A DNA stretch of 64,000 nt from Candidatus Thiodiazotropha sp. 'RUGA' (GCA_016842065.1 JAEPDS010000018.1:1-64000); one strand, 5' to 3'. Shown: positions 38,352-47,791, counted from the first letter of the stretch. The notes: generated by a model from the letters alone, not told the origin. Made by a program: numbers and translations.

Positions 38352-39797
38352 TTAGTTGTTTCGAACAAGCTCCACGCGGCGATTCTGCGCTTTACCTTCA
38401 GCCGTCTCATTGGAAGCGATCGGCTGCTCTTCACCGTATCCCATGGCGCTCAGATTATCGGCGATCACGCCCTTCTCTGTCAGGTAGCTCATAACCATCT
38501 CAGCCCGACGCTGTGACAGATCCTTGTTATAGACCTCATCCGCATCACTGTCTGTGTGCCCAGCAATTTCAACCACCACGCTTGGATTGGCAATCAGGGT
38601 ATTGGCCACTCGATCGAGTATTTCAGTCGAGGTGTCGGTCAACTGGTCCGAATCGGTCTTGAAGTTAACACCGCGCAATACAATCACTGCACTCTGCTCA
38701 CAGCCCAGACCGTCAACCGCCACTCCGGCCGGAGAGTCCGGACAGATATCGGCGAGATCCAGCACGCCATCACCATCGCTGTCGGTAGCCACAGTCGAAT
38801 CCTCAACGGCTGCTGGCTGTTCCTCATTCACAGTTGCAGTCGCCACTGAATCTTCGGCGATAACGGATTGTTCCGCTTCAACGGCAGCAACCGCTGGTGC
38901 AGTGATCTCGGGCGGTGCCGCCAGTGGCGGCCAGGCATGCGGTCCATAGCCATAACCGTGATAACCCCGACCATCGCCATAACCATGGCCTGAACCACGC
39001 AGATTGAAGTTGAAACTCATATCCATGTCACCGAACAGATCGCCCATTCCATCAAACGGCCCCCAATCAGACCCACCCCAGCCATGGCGAGGATAGGGAC
39101 GGCCGTAGTAAGGCATAGGAGCCCGATAGACCGGCAGACCATGCGCTGGCGCTACAGGTATCGGGTATTGGGCAACATCCGGATAGTGGTTGGCTGTTGG
39201 CAACTGAGGCATGGATGCCATCCGGGCGCGCCGCTCTTTTACCCACTCCGGCAGCTCAGGACGCTCAAAACCCATCGAAGGGGATCGTTGGTTCGCTGCC
39301 TGATCAATCATCGGTCTGGCGGGAAACTGTGGTGGCTGAATTACCGGCATTTGCCGCATGGCAGGCTGTTGGGCACGACGCTGTGCGACCCACTCCGGCA
39401 CCTTGAAATCATGCATGTCAAAAGGTGCGAGGGCTCTCTGACGACGACTTTCGGCGACCCACTCCGGTACTTTAGGCAGATCGAACTCAGGCATCTGTGG
39501 CGCCACTGGCATGCGGTTGCGGTGTTCGCTTACCCATTCGGGCACCTCGACAGGCTGATGAGGCTGCATCGGCACCATTTGACGCGCCATCATGGCCTCC
39601 CGTTGCGCTGCGAATTGCTCACGCATCCTCTCCATTTCAGTGCGGCGCTGTTTCACCCAATCCGGCACCTGACCCGAATTGGAAGCGGTCATCGGTGGAC
39701 ATTCTGAAACCGCTTTATCATCAGCCAGCAGGGTTGCCGGGGCGGTTGAGATCATCAGGCCAAGCATGATGGGCACAATAGGGTGTTTGCGAAACAT
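38352..39797 (-). CDS. OmpA-family protein with repeated PEWV motifs
   Basis: A 481-residue outer-membrane or periplasmic protein with signal peptide (about 25 residues). Residues 40-200 contain five spaced copies of a motif of the form (V/L)P(E/D)WV followed by an Arg-rich stretch (VPDWVKQRR, VPEWVSEHR, VPEWVAESRR, VPEWVAQRR, LPEWVKERR). A Gly/Tyr/His-rich segment follows, then a thrombospondin type 3-like calcium repeat (DSDGDGVLDLADICP) and a C-terminal OmpA peptidoglycan-binding domain (AGHTDSDADEVYNKDLSQRR). The ATG has GGAG at 8 nt. The OmpA part anchors it to the wall; the repeat role is unknown. Confidence 0.88.
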   Translation of the reverse strand: MFRKHPIVPIMLGLMISTAPATLLADDKAVSECPPMTASNSGQVPDWVKQRRTEMERMREQFAAQREAMMARQMVPMQPHQPVEVPEWVSEHRNRMPVAPQMPEFDLPKVPEWVAESRRQRALAPFDMHDFKVPEWVAQRRAQQPAMRQMPVIQPPQFPARPMIDQAANQRSPSMGFERPELPEWVKERRARMASMPQLPTANHYPDVAQYPIPVAPAHGLPVYRAPMPYYGRPYPRHGWGGSDWGPFDGMGDLFGDMDMSFNFNLRGSGHGYGDGRGYHGYGYGPHAWPPLAAPPEITAPAVAAVEAEQSVIAEDSVATATVNEEQPAAVEDSTVATDSDGDGVLDLADICPDSPAGVAVDGLGCEQSAVIVLRGVNFKTDSDQLTDTSTEILDRVANTLIANPSVVVEIAGHTDSDADEVYNKDLSQRRAEMVMSYLTEKGVIADNLSAMGYGEEQPIASNETAEGKAQNRRVELVRNN

Positions 39798-40107
39798 CAG
39801 ATTCACTCCTGTCAGAGGACTGGCCACAGAACAGCCGGTGGCAGGCCAATTTCGTTAGTGCATTAAAAATTTCGAATATTCTATATTATTTTTCCATGAA
39901 AATTCATCCCGGAAATTATGGCCACAAATTTTCACATAGAACGATACTCATTTGCTGCAGCATGCCCTAGAAAAGGGTTGAGCTGTAACTGATTCTTTCT
40001 ATTTAATCAGACAATTGGAAGCAGTAATTCGATTAGGCATGACCATCTGTTGAGTGGCGCACAAGCGCCTCCACAGAAACCCTTCGTGAGTTTGCAGGTT
40101 GTCTCGA
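39798..40107. other. AT-rich promoter region of the OmpA-family gene
   Basis: About 310 bases between purT and the OmpA-family gene, both on the minus strand. An AT-rich block (about 39860-39900) with TATA-like hexamers probably holds the promoter. No gene is supported. Confidence 0.5.
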
Positions 40108-41289
40108 TTAGAGCTCAGTGGTCACGGCAGCTGCCGCTCTTGTGGCTTTCTCTCTTGCCTGTTTGATATCCTCAGCACGCGCCAGCGCCACACCCATACG
40201 GCGCTTGCCGCTGACTTCCGGCTTACCAAACAGTCTGAGTTGAGTATCCGCCTCTGCCACGGCCACTTGCAGATTGCCGAAACGGACGTTATTCGATTCA
40301 CCCTCAACCAGCACCACAGCAGATGCAGAGGGGCCATGCTGTCTGATGTTAGGAATCGGCAAGCCCAGAATCGCCCGGCTGTGCAGGGCAAACTGGGACA
40401 AGTCCTGAGAGATCATGGTCACCATACCTGTGTCATGGGGCCTGGGAGAGACCTCGCTGAAGTAGACATGATCGCCTTTGATAAACAGCTCCACTCCGAA
40501 AATTCCCCTTCCCCCAAGCGCCGAGGTGACCTTTTCGGCAATCTCCTTGGCTTGGTCCAAAGCAACATCACTCATCGGTTGAGGCTGCCATGACTCCTGA
40601 TAATCCCCATCCTCCTGACGATGTCCGATCGGCAGGCAGAAACTGACCCCATCGATATGGCGTATGGTCAGCAGGGTGATTTCATAATCAAAGTCGACAA
40701 ATCCCTCAACGATGACCCGCCCTGCCCCGGCGCGCCCACCCTCCTGCGCATAGGTCCAACTGCTTTCGATATCCGCGTCACTCTTAATGGTACTCTGACC
40801 TTTACCGGACGAGCTCATGATCGGTTTGACAACACAGGGGATGCCGATCTCGGACACCGCATCCATGAAGTCCTGCCGGTTGTCGACAAAGCGGTAGTCG
40901 GAGGTTGGAATATCCAGTGTCTCCGCTGCCAGTCGGCGGATACCCTCCCGGTTCATGGTAAGCCTGGCAGCATTGGCGGTCGGAATCACATTGAAACCTT
41001 CGGCTTCGAGTTCAACCAGGGTATCGGTGGATATGGCCTCGATCTCCGGAACGATGTAGTCTGGTTTCTCCTGCTCAATCACCTCTCTCAAGGCATCACC
41101 ATCAAGCATTGAGAAGGTATAGGCTCGATCTGCCACTTGCATTGCCGGAGCATTCTCATAGCGATCACAGGCAATCACCTCACAGCCATAACGCTGCAAT
41201 TCGATAACCACCTCTTTACCCAACTCGCCGGAACCGCAAAACAGAATTTTAGTTGCATTGGAGGTGAAGGGAGTACCAATGGTGGTCAT
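40108..41289 (-). CDS. purT: formate-dependent phosphoribosylglycinamide formyltransferase PurT
   Basis: A 393-residue ATP-grasp enzyme of the exact PurT length. Motifs: [28 protein letters not shown] (ATP-binding loop), RGIFGVELF and [13 protein letters not shown]. It makes formylglycinamide ribonucleotide from GAR, formate and ATP, replacing the folate-dependent PurN step of purine synthesis. The ATG at 41289 is preceded by AGGA at 7 nt. In this genome formate from methanol oxidation could feed it, which makes its location between the xox and mtk/mcl genes notable. Confidence 0.96.
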   Translation of the reverse strand: MTTIGTPFTSNATKILFCGSGELGKEVVIELQRYGCEVIACDRYENAPAMQVADRAYTFSMLDGDALREVIEQEKPDYIVPEIEAISTDTLVELEAEGFNVIPTANAARLTMNREGIRRLAAETLDIPTSDYRFVDNRQDFMDAVSEIGIPCVVKPIMSSSGKGQSTIKSDADIESSWTYAQEGGRAGAGRVIVEGFVDFDYEITLLTIRHIDGVSFCLPIGHRQEDGDYQESWQPQPMSDVALDQAKEIAEKVTSALGGRGIFGVELFIKGDHVYFSEVSPRPHDTGMVTMISQDLSQFALHSRAILGLPIPNIRQHGPSASAVVLVEGESNNVRFGNLQVAVAEADTQLRLFGKPEVSGKRRMGVALARAEDIKQAREKATRAAAAVTTEL

Positions 41290-41361
41290 AACCAAGTCCT
41301 AATAGAGTTTGAATAGAAAGAATGTGAAAGAGGGTCGGGCGAATGGTACAGAATATCGAGC

Positions 41362-41379
41362 CTGTTAACAGATGTGAAT
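41362..41379 (+). repeat. direct repeat flanking parA, copy 1
   Basis: CTGTTAACAGATGTGAAT; a similar sequence (15 of 18 positions) lies on the other side of the ParA-like gene at 42106-42123 in the same orientation. Each contains the palindrome GTTAAC. Confidence 0.45.
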
Positions 41380-41391
41380 CAGCCGTGGGAA

Positions 41392-42096
41392 TTAGCTGTG
41401 CAGTCCAACCTGTTGTTTCTCGGCCGTTGGCGTCATCGGTGGCGTATGGGCACTCTCCAACCACTCGATCAATGCCAGCCACTGCTGCCTGTCTTTTTTC
41501 ATCGATGCGGTTTTCAGCTCTACGATGGCGCAACCTGCTTCTGCGGCATGGACGTAATTTTGAGTATCCCGCAGAAAGGCCACCAGAGGGATATCCAACA
41601 GTTCCAGAGTCTCCTGAAGCTGTTTGAAGGCACGGGTATTCAAACGCACCCGATTGGCCACGATACCCACCGGGATATTGATACCCATTTGACGACAGAG
41701 GGTTGTCAGCTCCTGTATGAAATCGAGAGTCACGTGACGATCGATGGCGGAAGGCAGAACCGGAACGATGACCGCCGATGCGTTTCTCAGCATATTCATC
41801 ATCTCCATGCGTTTCATGGAGGCTGGCGTATCCACCACAATCCGCTCAGTCTCTCCAGGCACTCGCTGGACGAACGCCTGGGTTACAGCACCCTGGGTCG
41901 GTTTTGCTGCAAAAACACCATGAATATTTGAGAGCTCATCGGAACGCAGCTCCAGCCAGCGATGACTGGAACCTTGTGGATCATAGTCGAACAATGCAGT
42001 CGGCGTCCCGGCCGAGGCGTAGTAACCCGCCAGATTGGTCGCGATCGTTGTCTTCCCACAGCCTCCCTTGCTGTTGAGTATCAAAAGCCTTTTCAT
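41392..42096 (-). CDS. ParA/MinD-like ATPase
   Basis: A 234-residue orphan ParA-family protein with the deviant Walker A motif KGGCGKTT, a Walker A' region (ALFDYDPQGSS) and Walker B-like IVVDTPASM. Such short ParA proteins lack an N-terminal DNA-binding domain and usually position plasmids, chemoreceptors or other cargo. No ParB partner is adjacent. The start used is ATG; a GTG lies one codon upstream. It is flanked by related 18-nt direct repeats, possibly DNA sites. Function cannot be fixed from context. Confidence 0.85.
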   Translation of the reverse strand: MKRLLILNSKGGCGKTTIATNLAGYYASAGTPTALFDYDPQGSSHRWLELRSDELSNIHGVFAAKPTQGAVTQAFVQRVPGETERIVVDTPASMKRMEMMNMLRNASAVIVPVLPSAIDRHVTLDFIQELTTLCRQMGINIPVGIVANRVRLNTRAFKQLQETLELLDIPLVAFLRDTQNYVHAAEAGCAIVELKTASMKKDRQQWLALIEWLESAHTPPMTPTAEKQQVGLHS

Positions 42097-42424
42097 CACA
42101 CCGAACCGTTAACAGGGGTGAATTTGAGGAATATTCCTCCTATTCTATGCCAAATACAAGTTCTGGTTGATAAAGCGTGATACAAACAGGCTCCTTCAAC
42201 GCCAGCCAGCCGCAATCCGATACCCTTCAAAGAGCCTGTCATACTCCAACCCCTGCCCGGTGTTGCAACTATCCCAATCCCGTATCTGCTCACATCTACG
42301 GCAACCAGGGGTTGTTAACGCAATGATTTTAGTGAATTAAACCTAAGCCAAAAGATTGTTTATCACAGCCTGACCCAACCATCCCGTTTGGTATTATGGC
42401 CAGGCTGTTTGATAAGCGTAATGA
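42097..42424. promoter_or_regulatory. intergenic region with direct repeat copy 2 and a 14-bp palindrome
   Basis: Upstream of the ParA-like gene are CCGTTAACAGGGGTGAAT (42106-42123), related to the repeat at 41362, and the perfect palindrome GAGGAATATTCCTC (42126-42139), a plausible operator. The rest, up to mtkB, contains no supported gene. Confidence 0.5.
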
Positions 42425-43312
42425 CTAGGCAACACACTCCTCACGTTCCAGGCTTTGTTGCACCGTGCGACCGATCTCAGCCGCATTCTGCACAACATGC
42501 ACATCCAGTTCAGCCAGGCGCTTCATCTTGGCCTGGGCGGTATCGTCCTCACCGGAGATGATTGCCCCGGCATGCCCCATGGTTCGCCCTGGGGGTGCGG
42601 TAGCACCAGCAATAAAACCAATCAGCGGTTTATCCATGTGATCCCTGGCCCAGGTGGCCGCCTCGACCTCCTGTGATCCGCCGATCTCACCGATCATCAA
42701 TACCGCATCGGTTTCATCATCCTCGGCAAACTGTTTCATCAAGGTCAGAAAATCACAGCCATTCACCGGATCACCACCGATGCTGATGCTGGTTGAGATA
42801 CCCAGACCCAGTTCACTCATCTGTTCCACTGCCTCATAGTTGAGTGTTCCGGAACGGGAGACCACACCAATCCGCCCTGGGACGTAGATATGTGCCGGCA
42901 TGATGCCCACCTTGCACGCTTCCGGTGTAATCACTCCGGCAGTGTTGGGACCAACGATGATGGTGTCATGGCCGATCAGATAACGTTTCACCCGCACCAT
43001 ATCCTGCACCGGCACACCATCGGTAATCACTACGATCACCTTGATGCCACCATCGATCGCCTCCATCACCGCATCGGCGGTGAATGCAGGCGGCACAAAA
43101 ACCACACTCACATCGGCACCGGTCTGCTCTACCGCATCCTTGACCGTATCGAATACCGGTCGCTCAATATGAGTTTGACCACCCTTACCAGGGGTTACAC
43201 CGCCAACCACCTGGGTACCCATGCGAATCGCCTCTTGCGCATGAAAAGTGGCATGCTGTCCAGTAAATCCCTGAAAGATAACCTTCGAATCCTTGTTGAC
43301 CAAAATACTCAT
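42425..43312 (-). CDS. mtkB: malate-CoA ligase alpha subunit MtkB
   Basis: A 295-residue SucD-like subunit. It has the CoA-binding N-terminus (VIFQGFTGQHATFHAQEAIR) and the active-site His in MGHAGAIISGEDDTA that is phosphorylated during catalysis. The length fits MtkB of serine-cycle methylotrophs. SucD of the TCA cycle is nearly the same in sequence style, but the adjacent malyl-CoA lyase gene argues for malate thiokinase: malate + ATP + CoA to malyl-CoA. It overlaps mtkA by 4 nt. Confidence 0.88.
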   Translation of the reverse strand: MSILVNKDSKVIFQGFTGQHATFHAQEAIRMGTQVVGGVTPGKGGQTHIERPVFDTVKDAVEQTGADVSVVFVPPAFTADAVMEAIDGGIKVIVVITDGVPVQDMVRVKRYLIGHDTIIVGPNTAGVITPEACKVGIMPAHIYVPGRIGVVSRSGTLNYEAVEQMSELGLGISTSISIGGDPVNGCDFLTLMKQFAEDDETDAVLMIGEIGGSQEVEAATWARDHMDKPLIGFIAGATAPPGRTMGHAGAIISGEDDTAQAKMKRLAELDVHVVQNAAEIGRTVQQSLEREECVA

Positions 43313-44481
43313 GCCGCACCTCCCGCCAGTGCCTTGACTGACTTCTCAGCCGCATCACTCAAACGATCGGCATGGATATACTGTAAACCGGAGTCGGCCA
43401 GGATCTTGCGCCCCTCCTCCAAGTTGGTACCGGCCAGACGCACCACGATGGGCACATTGACCTCAAGATCTGAAACCGCTTTGACGATCCCTTCTGCAAT
43501 CCAGTCACAGCGATTGATGCCGGCGTAGATATTCAACATCAACACCTTTACATTGGGATCTTCCAGAACGATCCGGAAAGCGTTGGCAATCTTCTCCGGA
43601 GAGGCACCGCCACCCACATCGAGAAAATTGGCGGGCCGTCCTCCATACAGGCTGATCGCATCCATGGTCGCCATCGCCAATCCAGCACCATTGACGATGC
43701 AACCGACGCTGCCATCCAGGGCGATATAGTTGAGATCGTGCCCCGAAGCTTCGACCTCTTTGGGGTCCTCTTCATCGAAGTCACGCTGGTCTGCGATCTC
43801 CGGCTGACGAAACAGAGCATTGCCGTCAAACGACATCTTGGCATCCAGAGCGAGAAACTGACCGTCTCCAGTGATTACCAACGGATTGATCTCGGCCATC
43901 AGCGCATCCTTATCCCGAAAACAGCGATAGAGACGCTTCATGATACGTGCGGCCATATTGATCTGTTTACCACTCAGCCCGATACTGGCTGCCACCTTAC
44001 GGCATTGAAAATCCTGCAGGCCGACTGCCGGGTCAACCACTTCATTGATCACCTTATCGGGTGATTTGGCGGCCACCTCCTCGATATCCATGCCACCGGC
44101 TGCTGAAGCGATCAGGGTGATCCGTTGATTTGCCCGGTTGATCACCAGACCAAGGTAGTACTCCGCCTTGATGTCCTGCATCTGCTCAACCAATACCCGG
44201 TTGACCATCCGGCCCTGTTCACCGGTCTGTTTGGTCACCAGCTGGCTACCGATCAGTTTTTCTGCGTGCTCACGCACTTCATCAAGCTCTTTCGCGAGCA
44301 GTACGCCACCCGCTTTTCCCCGTCCACCAGCATGAATCTGAGCCTTGACCACCCAACCCTCGCCGCCCAGCTGTTCCGCTGCGGTCAGGGCCTTATTGGC
44401 GGAGTGAGCCATGCGGCCTTCCGGCACAGGGATCTTGTAGTGGCGGAAAAGATCCTTGGTCTGATATTCATGGATATTCAC
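43309..44481 (-). CDS. mtkA: malate-CoA ligase beta subunit MtkA
   Basis: A 390-residue SucC-like ATP-grasp subunit, the size of MtkA. Motifs: MNIHEYQTKDLFRHYKIPVP, AQIHAGGRGKAGGV and the C-terminal NIYAGINRCDWIAEGIVKA. It grasps ATP and works with MtkB. It overlaps mcl by 4 nt upstream and mtkB by 4 nt downstream, so all three are translationally coupled. The alternative is a second succinyl-CoA synthetase; gene order makes this less likely. Confidence 0.88.
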   Translation of the reverse strand: MNIHEYQTKDLFRHYKIPVPEGRMAHSANKALTAAEQLGGEGWVVKAQIHAGGRGKAGGVLLAKELDEVREHAEKLIGSQLVTKQTGEQGRMVNRVLVEQMQDIKAEYYLGLVINRANQRITLIASAAGGMDIEEVAAKSPDKVINEVVDPAVGLQDFQCRKVAASIGLSGKQINMAARIMKRLYRCFRDKDALMAEINPLVITGDGQFLALDAKMSFDGNALFRQPEIADQRDFDEEDPKEVEASGHDLNYIALDGSVGCIVNGAGLAMATMDAISLYGGRPANFLDVGGGASPEKIANAFRIVLEDPNVKVLMLNIYAGINRCDWIAEGIVKAVSDLEVNVPIVVRLAGTNLEEGRKILADSGLQYIHADRLSDAAEKSVKALAGGAA

Positions 44482-45458
44482 GCGGCCGCCTCCTGCTTGG
44501 AGTAGCGTTCGATCTGCTCCACCTTCTGCAGCATCACCTCGGCCTGGCGAATCGAAGCGGCGTCGATCATACGGCCGTCGAGACTGACCGCACCCATACC
44601 GGCCGCTGCCGCCTCTTCCATCGCCTTGACGATACGACGTGCCCGATCCACCTCTTTCTCACTGGGCGTGAAGACCTGATTGGCCAACTCGATCTGCGAA
44701 GGATGGATCGCCCACTTACCCTCACCACCCAGGGCGGCAAAAGACTTGGCGACGGCCAGATAGCCATCAGGATCGTTGAAATCACCAAAAGGTCCGTCGA
44801 TCGGACGTAAACCGTAAGCCCGGCAGGCTACGATCATGCGCGACATGGCGAAGTGCCACTGGTTACCCAGGTAGATATCACGTTTGCCTTCCGCATTCGC
44901 ATCAGACAACACATGATAATCGGGATTCACGCCACCCATACTGACGGTCCGCGCCTGGGTGGAAGCGGCGTAATCCGCGACACCGAAGACCAATGCTTCA
45001 AGCCGATCGGGACAACTCTGTGCAATCGCTTCCACATTCGCCATACCCATGGCTGTTTCGATCAACGCGTGCAGGTTGATCTGTTTATAGCCCTTGGCTG
45101 CTTCGATCTGTTCCAACAACAGTGCAACGAATTCCAGGTCGGATGGTTGTCCGACCTTGGGTACCAGCAGGGTATCCAGCTTGTCGCCGGCCTGCTCCAC
45201 CACATCGACGATGTCCCGATAGCAGAAGTGGGAGTCCAGACCATTGATACGAACGGAAACTGAACAGTTTGACCAGTCGTACTCATTCAAGGCATGGATT
45301 GTGTTTCTTCTGGCTTGTTCTTTGTCTGACGGTGCAACTGCATCCTCCAGATCGATGAATACCAGGTCAGCGCCAGAGTGCGGTGCTTTTTCAAGCATTC
45401 GCATATTACTGCCCGGTACGGCCAGTTCGCTTCTGTGAAGGCGATTCTTGAAGGCCAT
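44478..45458 (-). CDS. mcl: malyl-CoA lyase
   Basis: A 326-residue HpcH/HpaI-family lyase beginning MAFKNRLHRSELAVPGSN, typical of malyl-CoA/citramalyl-CoA lyases. Metal-binding and catalytic regions are visible in VFIDLEDAVAPSDKEQARRN and LIETAMGMANVEAIA (the Glu that holds Mg). It splits malyl-CoA into acetyl-CoA and glyoxylate. First gene of mcl-mtkA-mtkB; the ATG follows GGAGG. In the serine cycle this step regenerates glyoxylate; bidirectional roles in the 3-hydroxypropionate or ethylmalonyl-CoA routes are alternatives. Confidence 0.92.
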   Translation of the reverse strand: MAFKNRLHRSELAVPGSNMRMLEKAPHSGADLVFIDLEDAVAPSDKEQARRNTIHALNEYDWSNCSVSVRINGLDSHFCYRDIVDVVEQAGDKLDTLLVPKVGQPSDLEFVALLLEQIEAAKGYKQINLHALIETAMGMANVEAIAQSCPDRLEALVFGVADYAASTQARTVSMGGVNPDYHVLSDANAEGKRDIYLGNQWHFAMSRMIVACRAYGLRPIDGPFGDFNDPDGYLAVAKSFAALGGEGKWAIHPSQIELANQVFTPSEKEVDRARRIVKAMEEAAAAGMGAVSLDGRMIDAASIRQAEVMLQKVEQIERYSKQEAAA

Positions 45459-45945
45459 ATTGGATTCCTCCGTGTTTTTCTGCCCTGAACGCGAAACACC
45501 GGTCGATCCGGTGTTTCAGAATTCAGAATTTATCTGTTTGTAATCCTGGATCGCCGCATGCGGCATCTGCCTCATGTCGTGTTGCATGATTGTTCTTTTG
45601 CGCCGCAGCAATAGCGTTCCAGGTCTTTCTGCCGTGCTGTGGAAACTTCGATATCCACAAGCAGGGCAAGTATTTAACACAGGAGTTGCTCAATTGACAG
45701 TGACGAAAACCAGGAATACGGGATGTTGCGCGGAAGTTGCACCAAGTGGTTCGGATGGACCTTTGAGCAAGTCTGCGTGGGGCCTGGGTTTCAGCATGAG
45801 CATTAAAGGAATAGGCGACTCAATCCAGTATTCATTATTTTTATAAATAGTATTGGTTTTTTAGATATTGAGACAGAAAGCGCCTCCTCGCGGGCCGCCA
45901 GCCTGAAGCTGATTATCCCTCTAACCTCCCGTCGGAATCATACAA
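45459..45945. promoter_or_regulatory. upstream region of mcl-mtkAB with hairpin and palindrome
   Basis: No gene is supported. Two structures stand out: a perfect 10-bp stem GAAACACCGG / CCGGTGTTTC with a 5-nt loop (45493-45517), 35 nt before the mcl ATG, and the perfect palindrome GCCGCATGCGGC (45553-45564). Either could be an operator; the hairpin could also act in the leader RNA. No -24/-12 promoter was found here. Confidence 0.5.
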
Positions 45946-46458
45946 TCAAGGCCGCGTCAAACCGGGTCGTACCGTGACAAAACGGTAAGGGGCGGATAAC
46001 AACCCCTGTTTGGTTGAAATCAAGACTTTTGCCTCCCACTCCATGGAGTCCATGACACAAACCGGTATCATCCCCTCCCCCTCGAATTGCCCCTCAGCAA
46101 CAGCTTGCAGAACCACCCGATTGTAACCCATGTTCATATCGACACCGGCGAAATCCACCTCCACCCGGTCCACCTCCACCCCAGCAATCTCCACCGCCAG
46201 CTTCAGGGGTTTCACCAGGGGTATTTCGCGAGGTTCGATCGAAAAACCGACTTCCACTTCATTATTGATCGAAGAGCGACAGGGGGCCTTGCGCAGGTCA
46301 CAACTCGGATCAACGACTGCGGATTGACTGATCTGAGGGAACAGAATTGGCCAGGCTTTGTAGATCGCCACCAGGGTAAGTGCCGCCATCAATAGCCCAA
46401 GTGCGCCCCAAAGCAACAGATTACTCTTCGGCTGATTGTCAGATGTTTCAACTGTCAT
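45946..46458 (-). CDS. FixH-like single-pass membrane protein of unknown function
   Basis: A 170-residue protein with one membrane helix (about 14-35) and a periplasmic beta-rich domain. It has two Cys in CDLRKAPC and the sequence DFAGVDMNMGYNR, reminiscent of FixH/YtkA-like and copper-related periplasmic domains with Met-rich loops. No partner gene (FixG, FixI, cytochrome oxidase) is adjacent, so the FixH resemblance is only structural. A role in metal or redox protein assembly is a guess. Confidence 0.65.
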   Translation of the reverse strand: MTVETSDNQPKSNLLLWGALGLLMAALTLVAIYKAWPILFPQISQSAVVDPSCDLRKAPCRSSINNEVEVGFSIEPREIPLVKPLKLAVEIAGVEVDRVEVDFAGVDMNMGYNRVVLQAVAEGQFEGEGMIPVCVMDSMEWEAKVLISTKQGLLSAPYRFVTVRPGLTRP

Positions 46459-46616
46459 TAATAGAACGTCTTAGCGAATGTTGGTGGATTCTCTTCAAGA
46501 CAATACAAAGGCAGGATTGTTCACGCAAACTGAAATCCTGATCGACGCATGCCGATCCATCCGCTCTGGCACAATCTGCCAGCTGGAAGTTGCTCGCAAA
46601 AACTCTGTATGAATCG

Positions 46617-46972
46617 CTATTGCTGATCCAGCAACTTTGTAATTTGTTGCTGATCAACAGGCCGGCAGTAAAGAAAACCCTGTGCTTTCTTCCAGCCATG
46701 ACGAGTCTAAAACTCAACCTGTTCCCGGGATTCAACACCCACAGCCAGCACCTTCAGCCCAAGTGCTTCTGACGGTGCGATGATAGCCTGGTAATTACCA
46801 TACCATTTGGGTCGAGCGGTATATCCTGAACGAAGGATTGATCTATTTTTATCTCATCGACCCGTAGCGATTTCAGATAACTCAGTGAAGAGTAGCCCAC
46901 AGCAAAGTCATTAATGGGGATTCTGACATCCTGCTGTCTCAAGGCGAGAAGATAACTATGCTCAACGTACAA
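46617..46972 (-). pseudogene. decayed EAL-domain gene fragment
   Basis: Only the C-terminal third of an EAL domain remains: RIPINDFAVGYSSLSYLKSL, then after a one-base deletion AIIAPSEALGLKVLAVGVES, then an in-frame stop, then HGWKKAQGFLYCRP. The DDFGTG motif is changed to NDFAVG. One frameshift, one nonsense codon and loss of the N-terminal part show it is not functional. Confidence 0.85.
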
Positions 46973-47030
46973 CTACGACAGTACACATGGGTACTCCAAT
47001 CACCTTCAATGCAGAACCATCAGACTTAGA

Positions 47031-47345
47031 CTATGGATTTATCTCCTCTTTGATATAGCGATTAATGTACTGTTGAGCAGTGATGTTTGACCTGACCTCC
47101 CAAGCCACCATGAAAAACGCCAACACCAGAATTAGCGGTGCTGCGGGGGGTATAACTGCCAGTACACCTAGAAGTAATAACATCCCTACACCCATGTTTC
47201 TAAATCCCCTTTTCCATACCTGACTGATGGCATCCCTCGCCAGTTCCGGGGTTTCGATACCCGCCTCATGAAGAGCGTTGCGCATCTCCTCATAGCCCAA
47301 GTGATGACGTCTTTCGATACGGCCGAAAGGATCTTTCAGTTTCAC
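47031..47345 (-). CDS. small membrane protein of unknown function
   Basis: A 104-residue protein with two adjacent hydrophobic helices (about 50-85) preceded by a soluble segment rich in His, Arg and Glu (RRHHLGYEEMRNALHEAGIE). Not recognised. It lies between the EAL pseudogene and the integrated element and is read away from the element. Confidence 0.6.
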   Translation of the reverse strand: MKLKDPFGRIERRHHLGYEEMRNALHEAGIETPELARDAISQVWKRGFRNMGVGMLLLLGVLAVIPPAAPLILVLAFFMVAWEVRSNITAQQYINRYIKEEINP

Positions 47346-47594
47346 TGATGAATTACCCGCTATGTGCCAGCATAATGACTTGTACTGAGCAGACGATTTA
47401 AAGCAATTTGTGTTTTAAAGATATAGTTCAAAATTAAACTAATTGTCGGCCGGCTGAGAGTCGTACGAAGGGAACTGCTTAGACAGAGAGTCAGTAAAAG
47501 AGTACAAACCGGTTAGACATCAACAATCAAGCCAATGGAAGGTTGCTTGGGAGAGTATCCTGAAACGTCCGAAAAACCGGTGTAACGATTTTAG

Positions 47595-47640
47595 ATGGCG
47601 TCCCCAAGGGGAGTCGAACCCCTGTTACCGGCGTGAAAGG
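47595..47640. repeat. left attachment site (46-bp tRNA-Glu 3' copy)
   Basis: Identical over 46 bp to the 3' part of the intact tRNA-Glu at the right end. The flanking sequence diverges on both sides, so this is the duplicated att core left by site-specific integration. It is followed 194 nt later by the integrase gene. Confidence 0.93.
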
Positions 47641-47772
47641 GCTTTTCTCTACAGTACAGAACGGAATATTTCGCTATAGTACGCTATCATTAAGTATCTA
47701 TTTTGACAGCATTTTTTCTATGATGTAGTCTATCTACGTTCATGGCTGTTCATCTGAATTTATACCCGTAAT

Positions 47773-47791
47773 TACGTACAAAATGCGTACT
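47773..47791. promoter_or_regulatory. candidate integrase arm sites, left
   Basis: TACGTAC (47773) and TGCGTACT (47784) are 11 nt apart, just before the integrase gene. The same TACGTACT unit occurs four times near the right end (62349-62407), also with an 11-nt step. Such repeats at both ends fit arm-type integrase or excisionase binding sites. Confidence 0.55.

Noticed and set aside
45574-45846. 90-residue plus-strand frame in the mcl upstream region
   Set aside because: No credible start signal and it overlaps likely regulatory palindromes.
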